64,000 nt of DNA from Listeria cossartiae subsp. cossartiae. Lineage in GTDB: Bacteria > Bacillota > Bacilli > Lactobacillales > Listeriaceae. The position numbers were made by a program, and so were the translations under genes. Shown here piece after piece: positions 18,328-27,408 of the stretch. Below the pieces are notes generated by a model. The model was not told the origin of the DNA. It saw nothing but the letters and a program-made list of their open reading frames with translations, and made no database searches. Position 1 is the stretch's first letter, and each line of letters starts with the position of its first letter. The stretch covers positions 1,116,001 through 1,180,000 of the forward strand of contig NZ_JAASUI010000001.1 in assembly GCF_014224155.1 (NCBI RefSeq), given 5' to 3'.

Positions 18328-18356
18328 TTGACATTGTATGCTTTGACCTATAAAAT
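18328..18356 (+). promoter_or_regulatory. Strong sigma-A promoter of rny
   Basis: Consensus TTGACA (18328-18333) and TAAAAT (18351-18356) are 17 bp apart. This leaves a leader of about 165 nt before the rny ATG. Confidence 0.8.
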
Positions 18357-18363
18357 TAAGTTG

Positions 18364-18529
18364 TATATTTTATATTGCTGGGAGACAAGGGGGAAGTTTT
18401 TCCTTTGAAAATCGGCTTCAACTGAATGGGGAGATTAGCACTCGGTTGTTGATGAAAAATACGCATGTGCCAGAATTCTGGCCACCGACATAACAATAAC
18501 GAAAATTGAATAGCAAAGGAGGTGTAAGG
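18364..18529 (+). promoter_or_regulatory. Structured 5' leader of rny with possible 13-codon leader ORF
   Basis: The leader can form CAACTGA/TCGGTTG and contains the palindrome GCCAGAATTCTGGC (18469-18482). A short ORF ATG...TAA (18452-18493, MKNTHVPEFWPPT) overlaps the palindrome but lacks a clear ribosome-binding site. Leader control of RNase Y is inference. Confidence 0.4.
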
Positions 18530-20092
18530 ATGACAATCGCAATCACGATCATCTCCAGTTTGCTTTTCTTAATCGTCGGTCTAGTTGTTGGTTCTCTAAT
18601 TTTTAAATCTAGTACAGAGAAAAAACTGGCTGCTGCAAGGGGGACTGCTGAATTAATTGTAGAAGATGCAAAGAAAGAAGCAGAAACTACAAAAAAAGAA
18701 GCATTGCTTGAAGCGAAGGAAGAGAATCATAGGTTACGTACTGAAATCGAAAATGAACTTCGTGGGCGAAGAACAGAGACACAGAAAGCAGAAAATCGCT
18801 TATTGCAAAGGGAGGAAAACCTCGACCGTAAAGATACTTCTTTAAGTAAACGAGAAGCTACACTTGAAAGAAAAGAGGAGAGTATCAGTAAACGTCAACA
18901 ACAAATTGAAGAGAAAGAAAGCAAACTAGCTGAGATGATTCAAGCGGAGCAGACAGAACTTGAAAGAATTTCTGCGCTCAGCAAAGAAGAAGCGAAATCT
19001 ATCATCCTTAACCAGGTAGAAGAGGAATTAACACATGATACAGCTATCATGGTCAAAGAATCAGAAAACCGGGCCAAGGAAGAGTCGGATAAAAAAGCAA
19101 AGAATATTCTCTCACTAGCTATCCAGCGTTGTGCAGCTGATCATGTGGCAGAAACAACGGTATCTGTTGTTACCTTACCAAATGATGAGATGAAAGGACG
19201 GATTATCGGACGTGAAGGACGTAATATCCGTACGCTTGAGACACTAACAGGGATTGATTTGATAATTGATGATACGCCGGAAGCAGTTATACTTTCCGGA
19301 TTTGATCCAATTCGACGTGAAATCGCTAGAATCGCCTTAGAAAAACTTGTTCAAGATGGAAGAATCCATCCAGCTCGAATTGAAGAAATGGTGGACAAAG
19401 CCCGTAAAGAGGTGGACGAACACATTCGTGAAGTCGGGGAACAAGCAACATTTGAAGTTGGAATTCATTCCATTCATCCTGATTTGATAAAAATTCTTGG
19501 CCGCTTGCGTTACCGTACTAGTTACGGACAAAACGTTCTTAACCACTCGCTCGAAGTTTCGAAACTTGCAGGAATTCTTGCAGGAGAGCTTGGCGAAGAC
19601 GTTACGCTTGCTAAACGGGCCGGACTACTTCATGACATCGGTAAAGCAATTGACCATGAAATTGAAGGCAGTCACGTTGAAATTGGCGTGGAACTTGCTA
19701 CCAAATACAAAGAAAATGATGTGGTAATCAATAGTATTGCTTCCCATCACGGAGATACAGAAGCGACTTCTGTTATCGCAGTATTGGTTGCAGCGGCGGA
19801 TGCACTTTCTGCTGCAAGACCAGGAGCTCGTAGTGAAACGCTTGAAAATTACATTCGTCGTTTAGAAAAATTAGAAGAAATTTCTGAGTCTTACGATGGT
19901 GTAGAAAAATCTTATGCAATCCAAGCAGGACGTGAAGTACGTATCATCGTTGAACCAGATACAATTGATGATCTTTCTTCTTACCGCCTAGCTCGTGACA
20001 TAAGAAAACGAATTGAAGAGGAATTAGATTACCCGGGTCACATCAAAGTGACTGTAATTCGTGAAACAAGAGCAGTTGAATACGCTAAATAA
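18530..20092 (+). CDS. rny: Ribonuclease Y
   Basis: A membrane-anchored endoribonuclease that starts mRNA decay. There is one N-terminal membrane span (about residues 3-22), a long charged coiled coil (about 25-200), a KH RNA-binding domain with the motif [12 protein letters not shown], and an HD domain with HDIGKA. The ATG at 18530 follows AAAGGAGGTG by 5 nt and gives 520 residues, the usual length; the TTG at 18506 lies upstream of that site. It is monocistronic between its own promoter and a terminator at 20101-20139. Confidence 0.97.
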
Positions 20093-20100
20093 TAATGAAG

Positions 20101-20139
20101 AGATACATCGCAAATTTATTTTGCGGTGTATCTTTTTTT
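20101..20139 (+). terminator. Terminator after rny
   Basis: AGATACATCGCAAA and TTTGCGGTGTATCT form a long stem with one wobble, followed by a T-run. Confidence 0.9.
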
Positions 20140-20145
20140 AATCGG

Positions 20146-20174
20146 TTGCCTAGCTTGCGTAAGAACGGTATAAT
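20146..20174 (+). promoter_or_regulatory. Promoter of the GNAT-ymdB-ymcA group
   Basis: TTGCCT (20146-20151) and TATAAT (20169-20174) are 17 bp apart. Confidence 0.7.
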
Positions 20175-20206
20175 CAAAAGATAAACGAAAAAGGGAGGCG
20201 GAGTTT

Positions 20207-20704
20207 TTGAGTGAGTGGAAAATTTTGCCGATGCTAAAAGAACACTATCCTGGCGTTGCTGCGGTTCACCAAGAAGGCATCGATACAGGAAATGCTACTT
20301 TTCAAGAAAAAACACTTACGTTAGAAGCGTGGGATGAAAAGTACTTAAAAGCTTGTCGATTAGTTGTCTTAATGAACGACGAAGTAATTGGCTGGGCGGC
20401 ATTACTACCATTTTCAAGTATGCATGCTTATCGCGGAGTAGCTGAGTTAAGCATTTATATAGCAAAAAGCGCTCGTGGAAAAGGCGTTGGAAAAGCACTG
20501 ATGCATGAAATCATCCAGACAAGTGAACAAAATGGCTTCTGGACATTGCAATCCTTAATTTTTCCAGAGAATAAAGCTAGTATTGCGCTTCACCATACAT
20601 ATGGCTTCCAAACATTGTGCGTTCATGAAAAATTAGGTGAAATGAATGGTGTTTTTCGGGATGTCGCATTATTAGAACGTAGAAGTAATAGAAACGGAGA
20701 ATAA
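20207..20704 (+). CDS. GNAT family N-acetyltransferase (phosphinothricin acetyltransferase-like)
   Basis: A 165-residue GNAT enzyme with the acetyl-CoA loop ARGKGVGKALM (about residues 87-97) and the family feature AELSIYIAKSARGKGVG. Similar proteins are named PAT/MnaT for phosphinothricin or methionine-derivative acetylation; the true substrate is unknown. The TTG at 20207 follows AAGGGAGG by 8 nt. It is the first gene of a group with ymdB (4-nt gap). Confidence 0.85.
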   Translation: MSEWKILPMLKEHYPGVAAVHQEGIDTGNATFQEKTLTLEAWDEKYLKACRLVVLMNDEVIGWAALLPFSSMHAYRGVAELSIYIAKSARGKGVGKALMHEIIQTSEQNGFWTLQSLIFPENKASIALHHTYGFQTLCVHEKLGEMNGVFRDVALLERRSNRNGE

Positions 20705-20708
20705 CAAA

Positions 20709-21512
20709 ATGAAAATACTATTTATCGGTGATGTTGTCGGCTCCATCGGCCGCGATGCCATTACAGAATATTTACCACAATTAAAGAAAAAATATAAACC
20801 AACAATCACCGTGATTAACGGCGAAAACGCAGCAAGTGGTCGTGGAATCACAGAGAAAATTTATAAAGATTTCCTAGAACTTGGTGCTAATGCAGTCACG
20901 CTTGGAAATCACACTTGGGACAATCGTGATATTTTTGAGTTTATCGAGGATGCTAAATACTTAGTGCGCCCTGCCAACTTTCCGGATGATACGACTCCCG
21001 GAACTGGTATGGTTTTTGTGAAAAGCAATCAACATGAAATTGCTGTTATCAACATGCAAGGTCGAACTTTCTTAGCGGATTTAGATGACCCATTCCGTAA
21101 AATGGATGCATTGATCGAAGAAGCGAAAAAACGCACTAACATTATCTTCGTGGACTTTCATGCGGAAACAACAAGTGAAAAAGAAGCAATGGGCTGGTAT
21201 TTAGATGGCCGGGTGACTGCTGTGGTTGGCACGCATACCCATGTGCAAACGTCTGATAACCGCATTCTTCCAGAAGGAACTGCTTATTTGACGGATACTG
21301 GTATGACTGGTCCGTACGATGCTATCCTTGGAATGGAAAAGGAAGCCGTTATTCGTCGTTTTAAAACAGCTTTACCAACAAGATTCGAAGTTCCTAAAAC
21401 AGGCCGTGCAGTCTTGTCTGGCTGTTTGATCACGCTTGACGAAAATACTGGAAGAGCACAAAAAATTGACCGAATTCTCATCAATGAAGACCACCCATTT
21501 TCCTTTGATTAA
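20709..21512 (+). CDS. ymdB: YmdB-type metallophosphoesterase (cyclic nucleotide phosphodiesterase)
   Basis: A 267-residue calcineurin-like phosphoesterase. Metal-binding motifs are clear: GDVVGSIGRDA at the N-terminus, NGENAASG, GNHTWDN and HTHVQT. B. subtilis YmdB cleaves 2',3'-cAMP in vitro and affects biofilm gene expression. The start ATG lies 4 nt after the GNAT gene stop. The rny-ymdB neighbourhood is conserved, although here a GNAT gene is placed between them. Confidence 0.94.
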   Translation: MKILFIGDVVGSIGRDAITEYLPQLKKKYKPTITVINGENAASGRGITEKIYKDFLELGANAVTLGNHTWDNRDIFEFIEDAKYLVRPANFPDDTTPGTGMVFVKSNQHEIAVINMQGRTFLADLDDPFRKMDALIEEAKKRTNIIFVDFHAETTSEKEAMGWYLDGRVTAVVGTHTHVQTSDNRILPEGTAYLTDTGMTGPYDAILGMEKEAVIRRFKTALPTRFEVPKTGRAVLSGCLITLDENTGRAQKIDRILINEDHPFSFD

Positions 21513-21528
21513 GAATGGAGATGAAATT

Positions 21529-21891
21529 GTGACAGTTTCAAAAGAAGAAATCATGAAAAAAGCAACCGAACTTCGTGATGCATTGCAACAAACGGAAGAA
21601 GTATCTTTTTACCGGATTGCCGAAGAGAGAATAAATGCCAATTCTAAAGTATCAGCGAAAGTTTCTAAAATAAAGTTACTTCAAAAAGAAGCAGTCAACT
21701 TAGAACATTATCAAAAACTCGAAGCAATGAAGCAAACCGAGAACCAAATTGATAACGTTCGTGCAGACATTGACTCACTCCCGATTGTAACAGAATTCAG
21801 ACGCGCACAAGAAGACGCCAATGATCTTTTGCAGTCAATTACAACGGAGATTACAACAAAAGTCACAACCGAGCTTGAAAAAGAAAATTAA
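21529..21891 (+). CDS. ymcA: YmcA/RicA-family regulator of RNase Y
   Basis: A 120-residue helical protein of the YlbF/YmcA (Com_YlbF) family, whose Bacillus member works with YlbF and YaaT to steer RNase Y. The GTG at 21529 follows GGAG by 8 nt; longer in-frame starts lie inside ymdB. It contains the family pattern with KIKLLQKEAVNLEHY. It has no cysteine at all and ends shortly after the helical core, whereas Bacillus RicA has a longer tail with Cys. It is probably co-transcribed with ymdB. Confidence 0.88.
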   Translation: MTVSKEEIMKKATELRDALQQTEEVSFYRIAEERINANSKVSAKVSKIKLLQKEAVNLEHYQKLEAMKQTENQIDNVRADIDSLPIVTEFRRAQEDANDLLQSITTEITTKVTTELEKEN

Positions 21892-21897
21892 CCTTTT

Positions 21898-21927
21898 AAA
21901 ACTGCCAAAACACCGGCAGTTTTTTTC
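21898..21927 (+). terminator. Terminator after ymcA
   Basis: The stem AAACTGCC/GGCAGTTT is followed by TTTTT. Confidence 0.85.
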
Positions 21928-21956
21928 TTTTGTGGTCGCGGGAGAATGAAAGTTTA

Positions 21957-21965
21957 TGCTATAAT
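21957..21965 (+). promoter_or_regulatory. Extended -10 promoter of mutS
   Basis: TGCTATAAT gives a perfect extended -10; no good -35 is seen 17-18 bp upstream. Confidence 0.5.
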
Positions 21966-22000
21966 GAGAGGATGAAAAAGAAGTAAGGGATGATGAGATA

Positions 22001-24583
22001 ATGACAGAATATACACCGATGATTAAGCAATACTTGGAGATCAAAGACAAATATCAAGATGCTTTCTTATTTTTCCGTTTAGGAGATTTTTATGAAATGT
22101 TTTTTGAGGATGCACTGAATGCTTCTCAAATTTTAGAAATTACATTAACTGGTCGTGAAGGTGGAACGAAAGAGAAAATCCCGATGTGCGGAGTTCCATA
22201 TCATTCGGCGAGCGGTTATATTGATACGTTAATCGAAAAAGGATATAAAGTAGCTATTTGTGAACAAGTCGAGGATCCTAAAACGACGAAAGGCATGGTG
22301 AAGCGTGAAGTAGTGCAATTGATTTCACCAGGAACCGTTATGGATGAACGCGGCTTAAAAGCAAAAGAAAATAACTATATTGCTTCCCTTTATTGCTATG
22401 AAGGCAAAGAGTATGGCTTTGCTTATTCCGACTTATCGACAGGTGAATTAAAATCAACCGTTATTGAAGCTAGCGAAGATCGTTTGATTAATGAGCTAAC
22501 GACACTTTCAACAAGAGAATTGATTGTTTCTTCCTCGGAAAAAGAAGTGCTTTCAGATGTCATGAAGGAGCAACTAGGTTTAACTTTTTCTGTGCACGAA
22601 GAAGATACGATTCCAGCCGAAAATGAGAAATTAGTAACGCGCCATATGTCATTATCAGAAAAACGAGCTATCGGCAAATTACTACATTACTTAAAAGAAA
22701 CGCAAAAGCGGGATTTAGGTCATTTGCAACAAGCTGTTCATTACGAAACGAGCAATTACATGAAAATGGACTATTATTCCAAACGCAATTTAGAATTAGC
22801 AGAGTCGATTCGTGGTAAAGGACGTCAAGGCACGCTGCTATGGCTTTTAGATAATACGCAAACAGCTATGGGCGGGAGAATGCTCAAACAATGGATTGAC
22901 CGTCCACTAATTGACCGCAAAAAAATTATCGAACGTCAAAATGATGTTAGTGAACTAATGGCTCACTTTTTCGAACGCTTAGAGTTAGTAGAAAACTTGA
23001 AAAATGTATACGACCTAGAACGCCTTGCCGGTCGAGTTGCATATGGAAATGTCAATGCGCGCGATTTAGTACAACTGAGGAATTCGTTATATCAAATTCC
23101 ACGCATTCGTGCAACGCTATTATCGATGAATAGCGAGAGTCTCACAGAACTTGCGAATCAATTAGATCCGTGTGAAGAATTAACGGAAAAACTGGAAGAT
23201 GCCATTATGGATTCCGCGCCGATTTCCATTCGTGAAGGCGGGATTATTAAAGACGGCTATAACAGCCAATTAGATACGTACCGCGATGCAAGTCGTAACG
23301 GAAAAACGTGGATTGCTGAATTAGAACGGAAAGAACGCGAACTAACGGGCATTAAAACGATGAAGGTAGGCTTTAACCGCGTATTTGGCTATTATATTGA
23401 AGTTACCCGAGCAAACACGCATTTGCTCCCAGAAGGCCGCTACGAGCGTAAGCAGACGCTAACGAATGCCGAACGTTATATTACACCAGAACTAAAAGAA
23501 AAAGAAAAACTCATTTTAGATGCGGAAGAAAAGAGCATGGAGTTAGAATACCAATTATTTACAGAAGTACGCGAAATGGTAAAAGACTACATAGAACGTC
23601 TGCAAAAATTAGCGAAGTCTGTAAGTGAAATCGATTGTCTGCAAAGTTTTGCAGATATTAGCGAGAAAAACCATTTCATTCGTCCGACACTCAGCGAAGA
23701 CGGTTCCTTGCACGTTAAACAAGGTCGCCACCCGGTTGTAGAAAAAGTAATGGGGGCGCAAAGTTATGTCGCAAATGACTGTGATTTAGATGAAAATCGG
23801 GAAATCTTGCTTATAACTGGTCCTAATATGTCAGGTAAAAGTACGTACATGCGCCAAGTAGCCTTAACGGCAATTTGTGCGCAAGTCGGTTGCTTTGTTC
23901 CTGCCGAAGAAGCGACATTACCAATTTTTGACCAGATTTTCACACGAATTGGTGCAGCGGATGATTTAATCGCCGGCCAAAGTACGTTCATGGTCGAGAT
24001 GCTGGAAGCGAGAAATGCCATCGTCCATGCGACAAAAGACAGTTTAATCTTATTTGATGAAATTGGTCGCGGGACAGCTACTTATGATGGAATGGCACTT
24101 GCGCAAGCGATCATTGAATATATCCATGAAAACGTCCATGCTAAAACACTTTTCTCCACACATTACCATGAACTAACAGATCTCGAGAAAGAGCTAAGAG
24201 GTCTGCAAAATATTCATGTTAGCGCCGTTGAAGAAAATGGTAAAGTAGTATTCCTTCATAAAATTAAAGAAGGCCCAGCAGATAAAAGTTACGGGATTCA
24301 TGTCGCTGAGTTAGCGGAACTACCAAAATCATTAATCGAACGAGCAAGCCGTATTTTAGAACAGCTTGAAAGCGACGATAAGAAAATAATTATCACAAAC
24401 GACAAACAACCAGAACAAGTTCACGAAGAAGTTCAACTATCCATGTTCCCAGTAGAGCCAGAGAAAAAAGCATCATCGAAAGAAACCAAACTACTAAAAG
24501 AAATTGCTTCTATGAACATTATGCAAATGACGCCAATGGATGCAATGAACAAACTATACGAACTTCAAAGTAAAGTCCATTAA
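22001..24583 (+). CDS. mutS: DNA mismatch repair protein MutS
   Basis: An 860-residue mismatch-recognition ATPase. The N-terminal mismatch-binding motif [11 protein letters not shown] (with the Phe-x-Glu that contacts the mismatch) is present, followed by connector, lever/clamp and ATPase domains. Walker A is [13 protein letters not shown] and Walker B is [11 protein letters not shown]. The C-terminal helix-turn-helix region is normal. It is followed at 21 nt by mutL, forming the mutSL operon. Confidence 0.99.
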   Translation: MTEYTPMIKQYLEIKDKYQDAFLFFRLGDFYEMFFEDALNASQILEITLTGREGGTKEKIPMCGVPYHSASGYIDTLIEKGYKVAICEQVEDPKTTKGMVKREVVQLISPGTVMDERGLKAKENNYIASLYCYEGKEYGFAYSDLSTGELKSTVIEASEDRLINELTTLSTRELIVSSSEKEVLSDVMKEQLGLTFSVHEEDTIPAENEKLVTRHMSLSEKRAIGKLLHYLKETQKRDLGHLQQAVHYETSNYMKMDYYSKRNLELAESIRGKGRQGTLLWLLDNTQTAMGGRMLKQWIDRPLIDRKKIIERQNDVSELMAHFFERLELVENLKNVYDLERLAGRVAYGNVNARDLVQLRNSLYQIPRIRATLLSMNSESLTELANQLDPCEELTEKLEDAIMDSAPISIREGGIIKDGYNSQLDTYRDASRNGKTWIAELERKERELTGIKTMKVGFNRVFGYYIEVTRANTHLLPEGRYERKQTLTNAERYITPELKEKEKLILDAEEKSMELEYQLFTEVREMVKDYIERLQKLAKSVSEIDCLQSFADISEKNHFIRPTLSEDGSLHVKQGRHPVVEKVMGAQSYVANDCDLDENREILLITGPNMSGKSTYMRQVALTAICAQVGCFVPAEEATLPIFDQIFTRIGAADDLIAGQSTFMVEMLEARNAIVHATKDSLILFDEIGRGTATYDGMALAQAIIEYIHENVHAKTLFSTHYHELTDLEKELRGLQNIHVSAVEENGKVVFLHKIKEGPADKSYGIHVAELAELPKSLIERASRILEQLESDDKKIIITNDKQPEQVHEEVQLSMFPVEPEKKASSKETKLLKEIASMNIMQMTPMDAMNKLYELQSKVH

Positions 24584-24604
24584 AATAGAAAGGCGGGTTT
24601 TTAA

Positions 24605-26416
24605 ATGGCTAAACATATTGTCGAATTAACGGATGCTTTATCCAATAAAATAGCTGCCGGAGAAGTAGTCGAGCGCCCTGCTTCTGTTGTCAAAGAATTA
24701 GTAGAAAATGCTATTGATGCAAAAAGTACGGTCATCGATATTCTAGTGGAAGAAGCGGGATTGAATAAAATTACTATTATTGATAATGGTAGCGGCATTG
24801 AAGAAGAAGACGTTGCAACAGCCTTCTTGCGCCACGCCACAAGTAAAATCAAAAACGAAGCAGATTTATTCCGCGTGCATACTCTGGGATTCCGCGGCGA
24901 GGCACTTCCAAGTATCGCCTCAGTTTCCCATTTGTCACTGGAAACTTCTACCGGAGAAACTAAAGGGACAACGATTTCCTTAGAAGGCGGGAAAATCATC
25001 GAACAAAAAAGCGGGCACGCTAGAAAAGGGACACAAATCGAAGTATCCCAGTTATTCTTTAATACGCCAGCCCGCCTCAAATATTTAAAAAGCTTACCAA
25101 CAGAACTAGGTAATATCACCGACATTCTCAATCGCCTAGCTTTAGCACATCCGGATATCAGTTTCCGCTTTTCGCACAACGGGAAACCATTACTGCAAAC
25201 TAACGGCAATGGTGATTTACGTCAAGTGATTGCTGCGATTTACGGTGTTTCAATTGCGAAAAAATCGATCCCTGTCAAAGCGGAGTCACTCGATTTTAAA
25301 ATTTCCGGATACGCCGTGTTACCAGAAGTGAATCGTTCCAATCGTAATTATATTTCGACCATTATCAACGGCCGTTTTATTAAAAATTTTGCATTAGTAA
25401 AAGCCATTCAAGAAGGTTACCACACGCTTTTACCGATTGGTCGCTTTCCGATTATCGTTTTACAAATTGAAATGGACCCGATTATTGTAGATGTCAACGT
25501 TCACCCTGCAAAGTTAGAAGTCCGTTTAAGTAAAGAAAAAGAGCTTGGTCAGCTTATTAGTCAAATGATTAAAGCTGCCTTTCATAAGTTACAACTAATT
25601 CCAGATGGTGAAATTTCTAAAAAGCAAAAAGAAGTTCAAAAATCCGAGCAAATTCAAATGTCCTTTGAAGAGAATAAACCGCCGAAAGAAGTACCAACCC
25701 TTTTTTCCAAACCGGCTATTCCAGAATATGTTCCTTCCGATGAGGATGCTCCGCGGGAAGACGACTTTATTTTAGAAACGATGCCGCCATACGAATCAGC
25801 ACCTCAAACGGAGCATGCAGAACAACCGAAAGAGCGCATCCCAAAAATGTACCCAATCGGTCAAATGCACGCTACGTACATTTTTGCTCAGAATGAAAAT
25901 GGTTTATATATCATTGATCAACATGCGGCACAAGAACGAATTAAGTACGAATTCTACCGTGAAAAAATCGGCGAAGTTAGCCGCGAATTGCAAGAACTAC
26001 TAGTACCGATTGTGCTCGAGTTCCCGGCAGATGAATATGTTCGCTTAGAAGAACAAAAAGTTAAACTAGAAGAAGTGGGTGTATTCCTAGAAAACTTCGG
26101 ACAAAATAGCTTTATCATTCGTGCGCACCCAGCTTGGTTTCCAAAAGATCAAGAAGAAGAGATGCTCCGCGAAATTATCGACGAAGCATTATCCGCACCA
26201 AGTATCAGTATTCATAAACTAAGAGAAGATACAGCGATTATGATGAGCTGTAAAAAATCAATTAAAGCCAATCATTATTTAACAACGCAAGATATGGAAG
26301 CGTTACTCGACACACTTAGAGAAGCGAGCGATCCATTCACTTGTCCACATGGTCGGCCCGTGATTATTCAGTATTCGACCTATGAACTAGAAAAAATGTT
26401 TAAACGTGTCATGTAA
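24605..26416 (+). CDS. mutL: DNA mismatch repair protein MutL
   Basis: A 603-residue GHKL ATPase and matchmaker protein. The N-terminus has the GHKL motifs ([24 protein letters not shown]). The C-terminus carries the metal-dependent nicking endonuclease motif [12 protein letters not shown], the Cys motif SCKKSIKAN and CPHGRPV, so this MutL should nick DNA, as in other bacteria without MutH. It has a 21-nt gap from mutS, and glpP follows 16 nt later with GGAGG. Confidence 0.99.
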   Translation: MAKHIVELTDALSNKIAAGEVVERPASVVKELVENAIDAKSTVIDILVEEAGLNKITIIDNGSGIEEEDVATAFLRHATSKIKNEADLFRVHTLGFRGEALPSIASVSHLSLETSTGETKGTTISLEGGKIIEQKSGHARKGTQIEVSQLFFNTPARLKYLKSLPTELGNITDILNRLALAHPDISFRFSHNGKPLLQTNGNGDLRQVIAAIYGVSIAKKSIPVKAESLDFKISGYAVLPEVNRSNRNYISTIINGRFIKNFALVKAIQEGYHTLLPIGRFPIIVLQIEMDPIIVDVNVHPAKLEVRLSKEKELGQLISQMIKAAFHKLQLIPDGEISKKQKEVQKSEQIQMSFEENKPPKEVPTLFSKPAIPEYVPSDEDAPREDDFILETMPPYESAPQTEHAEQPKERIPKMYPIGQMHATYIFAQNENGLYIIDQHAAQERIKYEFYREKIGEVSRELQELLVPIVLEFPADEYVRLEEQKVKLEEVGVFLENFGQNSFIIRAHPAWFPKDQEEEMLREIIDEALSAPSISIHKLREDTAIMMSCKKSIKANHYLTTQDMEALLDTLREASDPFTCPHGRPVIIQYSTYELEKMFKRVM

Positions 26417-26432
26417 AAGAGGAGGAAAAAAC

Positions 26433-26981
26433 TTGGAATTACCATTTTCCGGTCAATCTATCATCCCAGCTGCACATAATCAAAAAGATATGGAGAAAAT
26501 TTTAGAACTTGATTTGACTTATATGGTGATGCTCGAAACGCATGTTGCTCAACTCAAATCTTTAGTCAAATACGCGCAAGCTAGCGGGAAAAAAGTTTTA
26601 CTACACGCCGATTTAGTGAATGGCTTGAAAAACGATGATTACGCAATCGACTTTTTGTGCAAAGAAATTTGTCCAGATGGAATTATCTCGACTAGAGGAA
26701 ATGCCATTATGAAAGCAAAACAGCACAAAATGCTAGCAATTCAACGTCTTTTCATGATTGATTCAAGTGCTTACAACAAAGGAGTAGCCTTGATTCAAAA
26801 AGTGCAACCAGATTGTATTGAACTTTTACCAGGGATTATCCCAGAACAAGTACAAAAAATGACGCAAAAACTGCATATCCCTGTTATTGCAGGTGGATTA
26901 ATTGAAACGAGCGAGCAAGTTGATCAAGTAATCGCGAGCGGGGCAATCGCCGTTACAACATCCAATAAATATTTATGGTGA
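26433..26981 (+). CDS. glpP: Glycerol-3-phosphate responsive antiterminator GlpP
   Basis: A 182-residue TIM-barrel-like GlpP protein. In Bacillus it binds leader mRNA of glp genes when glycerol-3-phosphate is present and prevents termination. The family segments LKSLVKYAQASGKKVLLHAD, ISTRGNAIMKAKQ and PVIAGGLIET are visible. The TTG at 26433 follows GGAGG by 7 nt. It is placed at the end of the mutSL operon with no glp genes nearby, so it should act in trans. Confidence 0.9.
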   Translation: MELPFSGQSIIPAAHNQKDMEKILELDLTYMVMLETHVAQLKSLVKYAQASGKKVLLHADLVNGLKNDDYAIDFLCKEICPDGIISTRGNAIMKAKQHKMLAIQRLFMIDSSAYNKGVALIQKVQPDCIELLPGIIPEQVQKMTQKLHIPVIAGGLIETSEQVDQVIASGAIAVTTSNKYLW

Positions 26982-26987
26982 AACAGA

Positions 26988-27027
26988 AGCTAAGTCGTGT
27001 AGCATTAACGGCTTAGCTCTTTTTTTA
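26988..27027 (+). terminator. Terminator of the mutS-mutL-glpP operon
   Basis: AGCTAAG/CTTAGCT with further pairing of CGT/ACG, followed by a run of T. Confidence 0.85.
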
Positions 27028-27038
27028 TGAAAAACAAT

Positions 27039-27092
27039 GAAAACGCTATATATTGCTGAAAAGCTTTGAACTGCAAGGGTTTAAGCGTTTTC
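27039..27092 (+). promoter_or_regulatory. Spaced inverted repeat in the pflB upstream region, cre-like arms
   Basis: GAAAACGCT (27039-27047) and AGCGTTTTC (27084-27092) are perfect 9-bp inverted copies, 36 bp apart. Each arm resembles the CcpA cre core (AAAACGCT) with two or more mismatches overall. The remainder of the 27028-27408 gap is AT-rich, with a candidate extended -10 near 27324. Confidence 0.4.
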
Positions 27093-27323
27093 CAACTGTT
27101 CTATAGAAATAAAGGTTTTTCAAACTGTATCATAACAGATAGGGGTGTTTGAAGTGGTACAGTAAAAATAAAGGATTAAAATAAAAACAAAATTAGAATC
27201 ATGATAAACTAGGAGAATGGCTTTACATAGACGATAACGCCCTTTATAAATTAAAATGTCACAAAAAAGTCATAAAAAAGTTTGAAAAATATTGCACAAA
27301 ACTGTAGCATTTTTTGGAGAATA

Positions 27324-27332
27324 TGTTATGAT
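27324..27332 (+). promoter_or_regulatory. Extended -10 promoter of pflB
   Basis: TGTTATGAT is a good extended -10, with no clear -35, about 75 bp before the pflB start. Confidence 0.45.
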
Positions 27333-27408
27333 AACAGTGTAGATTATTTATAAATCAGTTTGCTCAAACAAGCACGCTCGAGAATGAACAATAAATGGAG
27401 GTTATATG

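Noticed and set aside
24601-25209. 202-codon minus-strand open frame antisense to mutL
   Set aside because: It lies wholly opposite a conserved coding region, with no ribosome-binding site or family features. It is a shadow of mutL codon usage.
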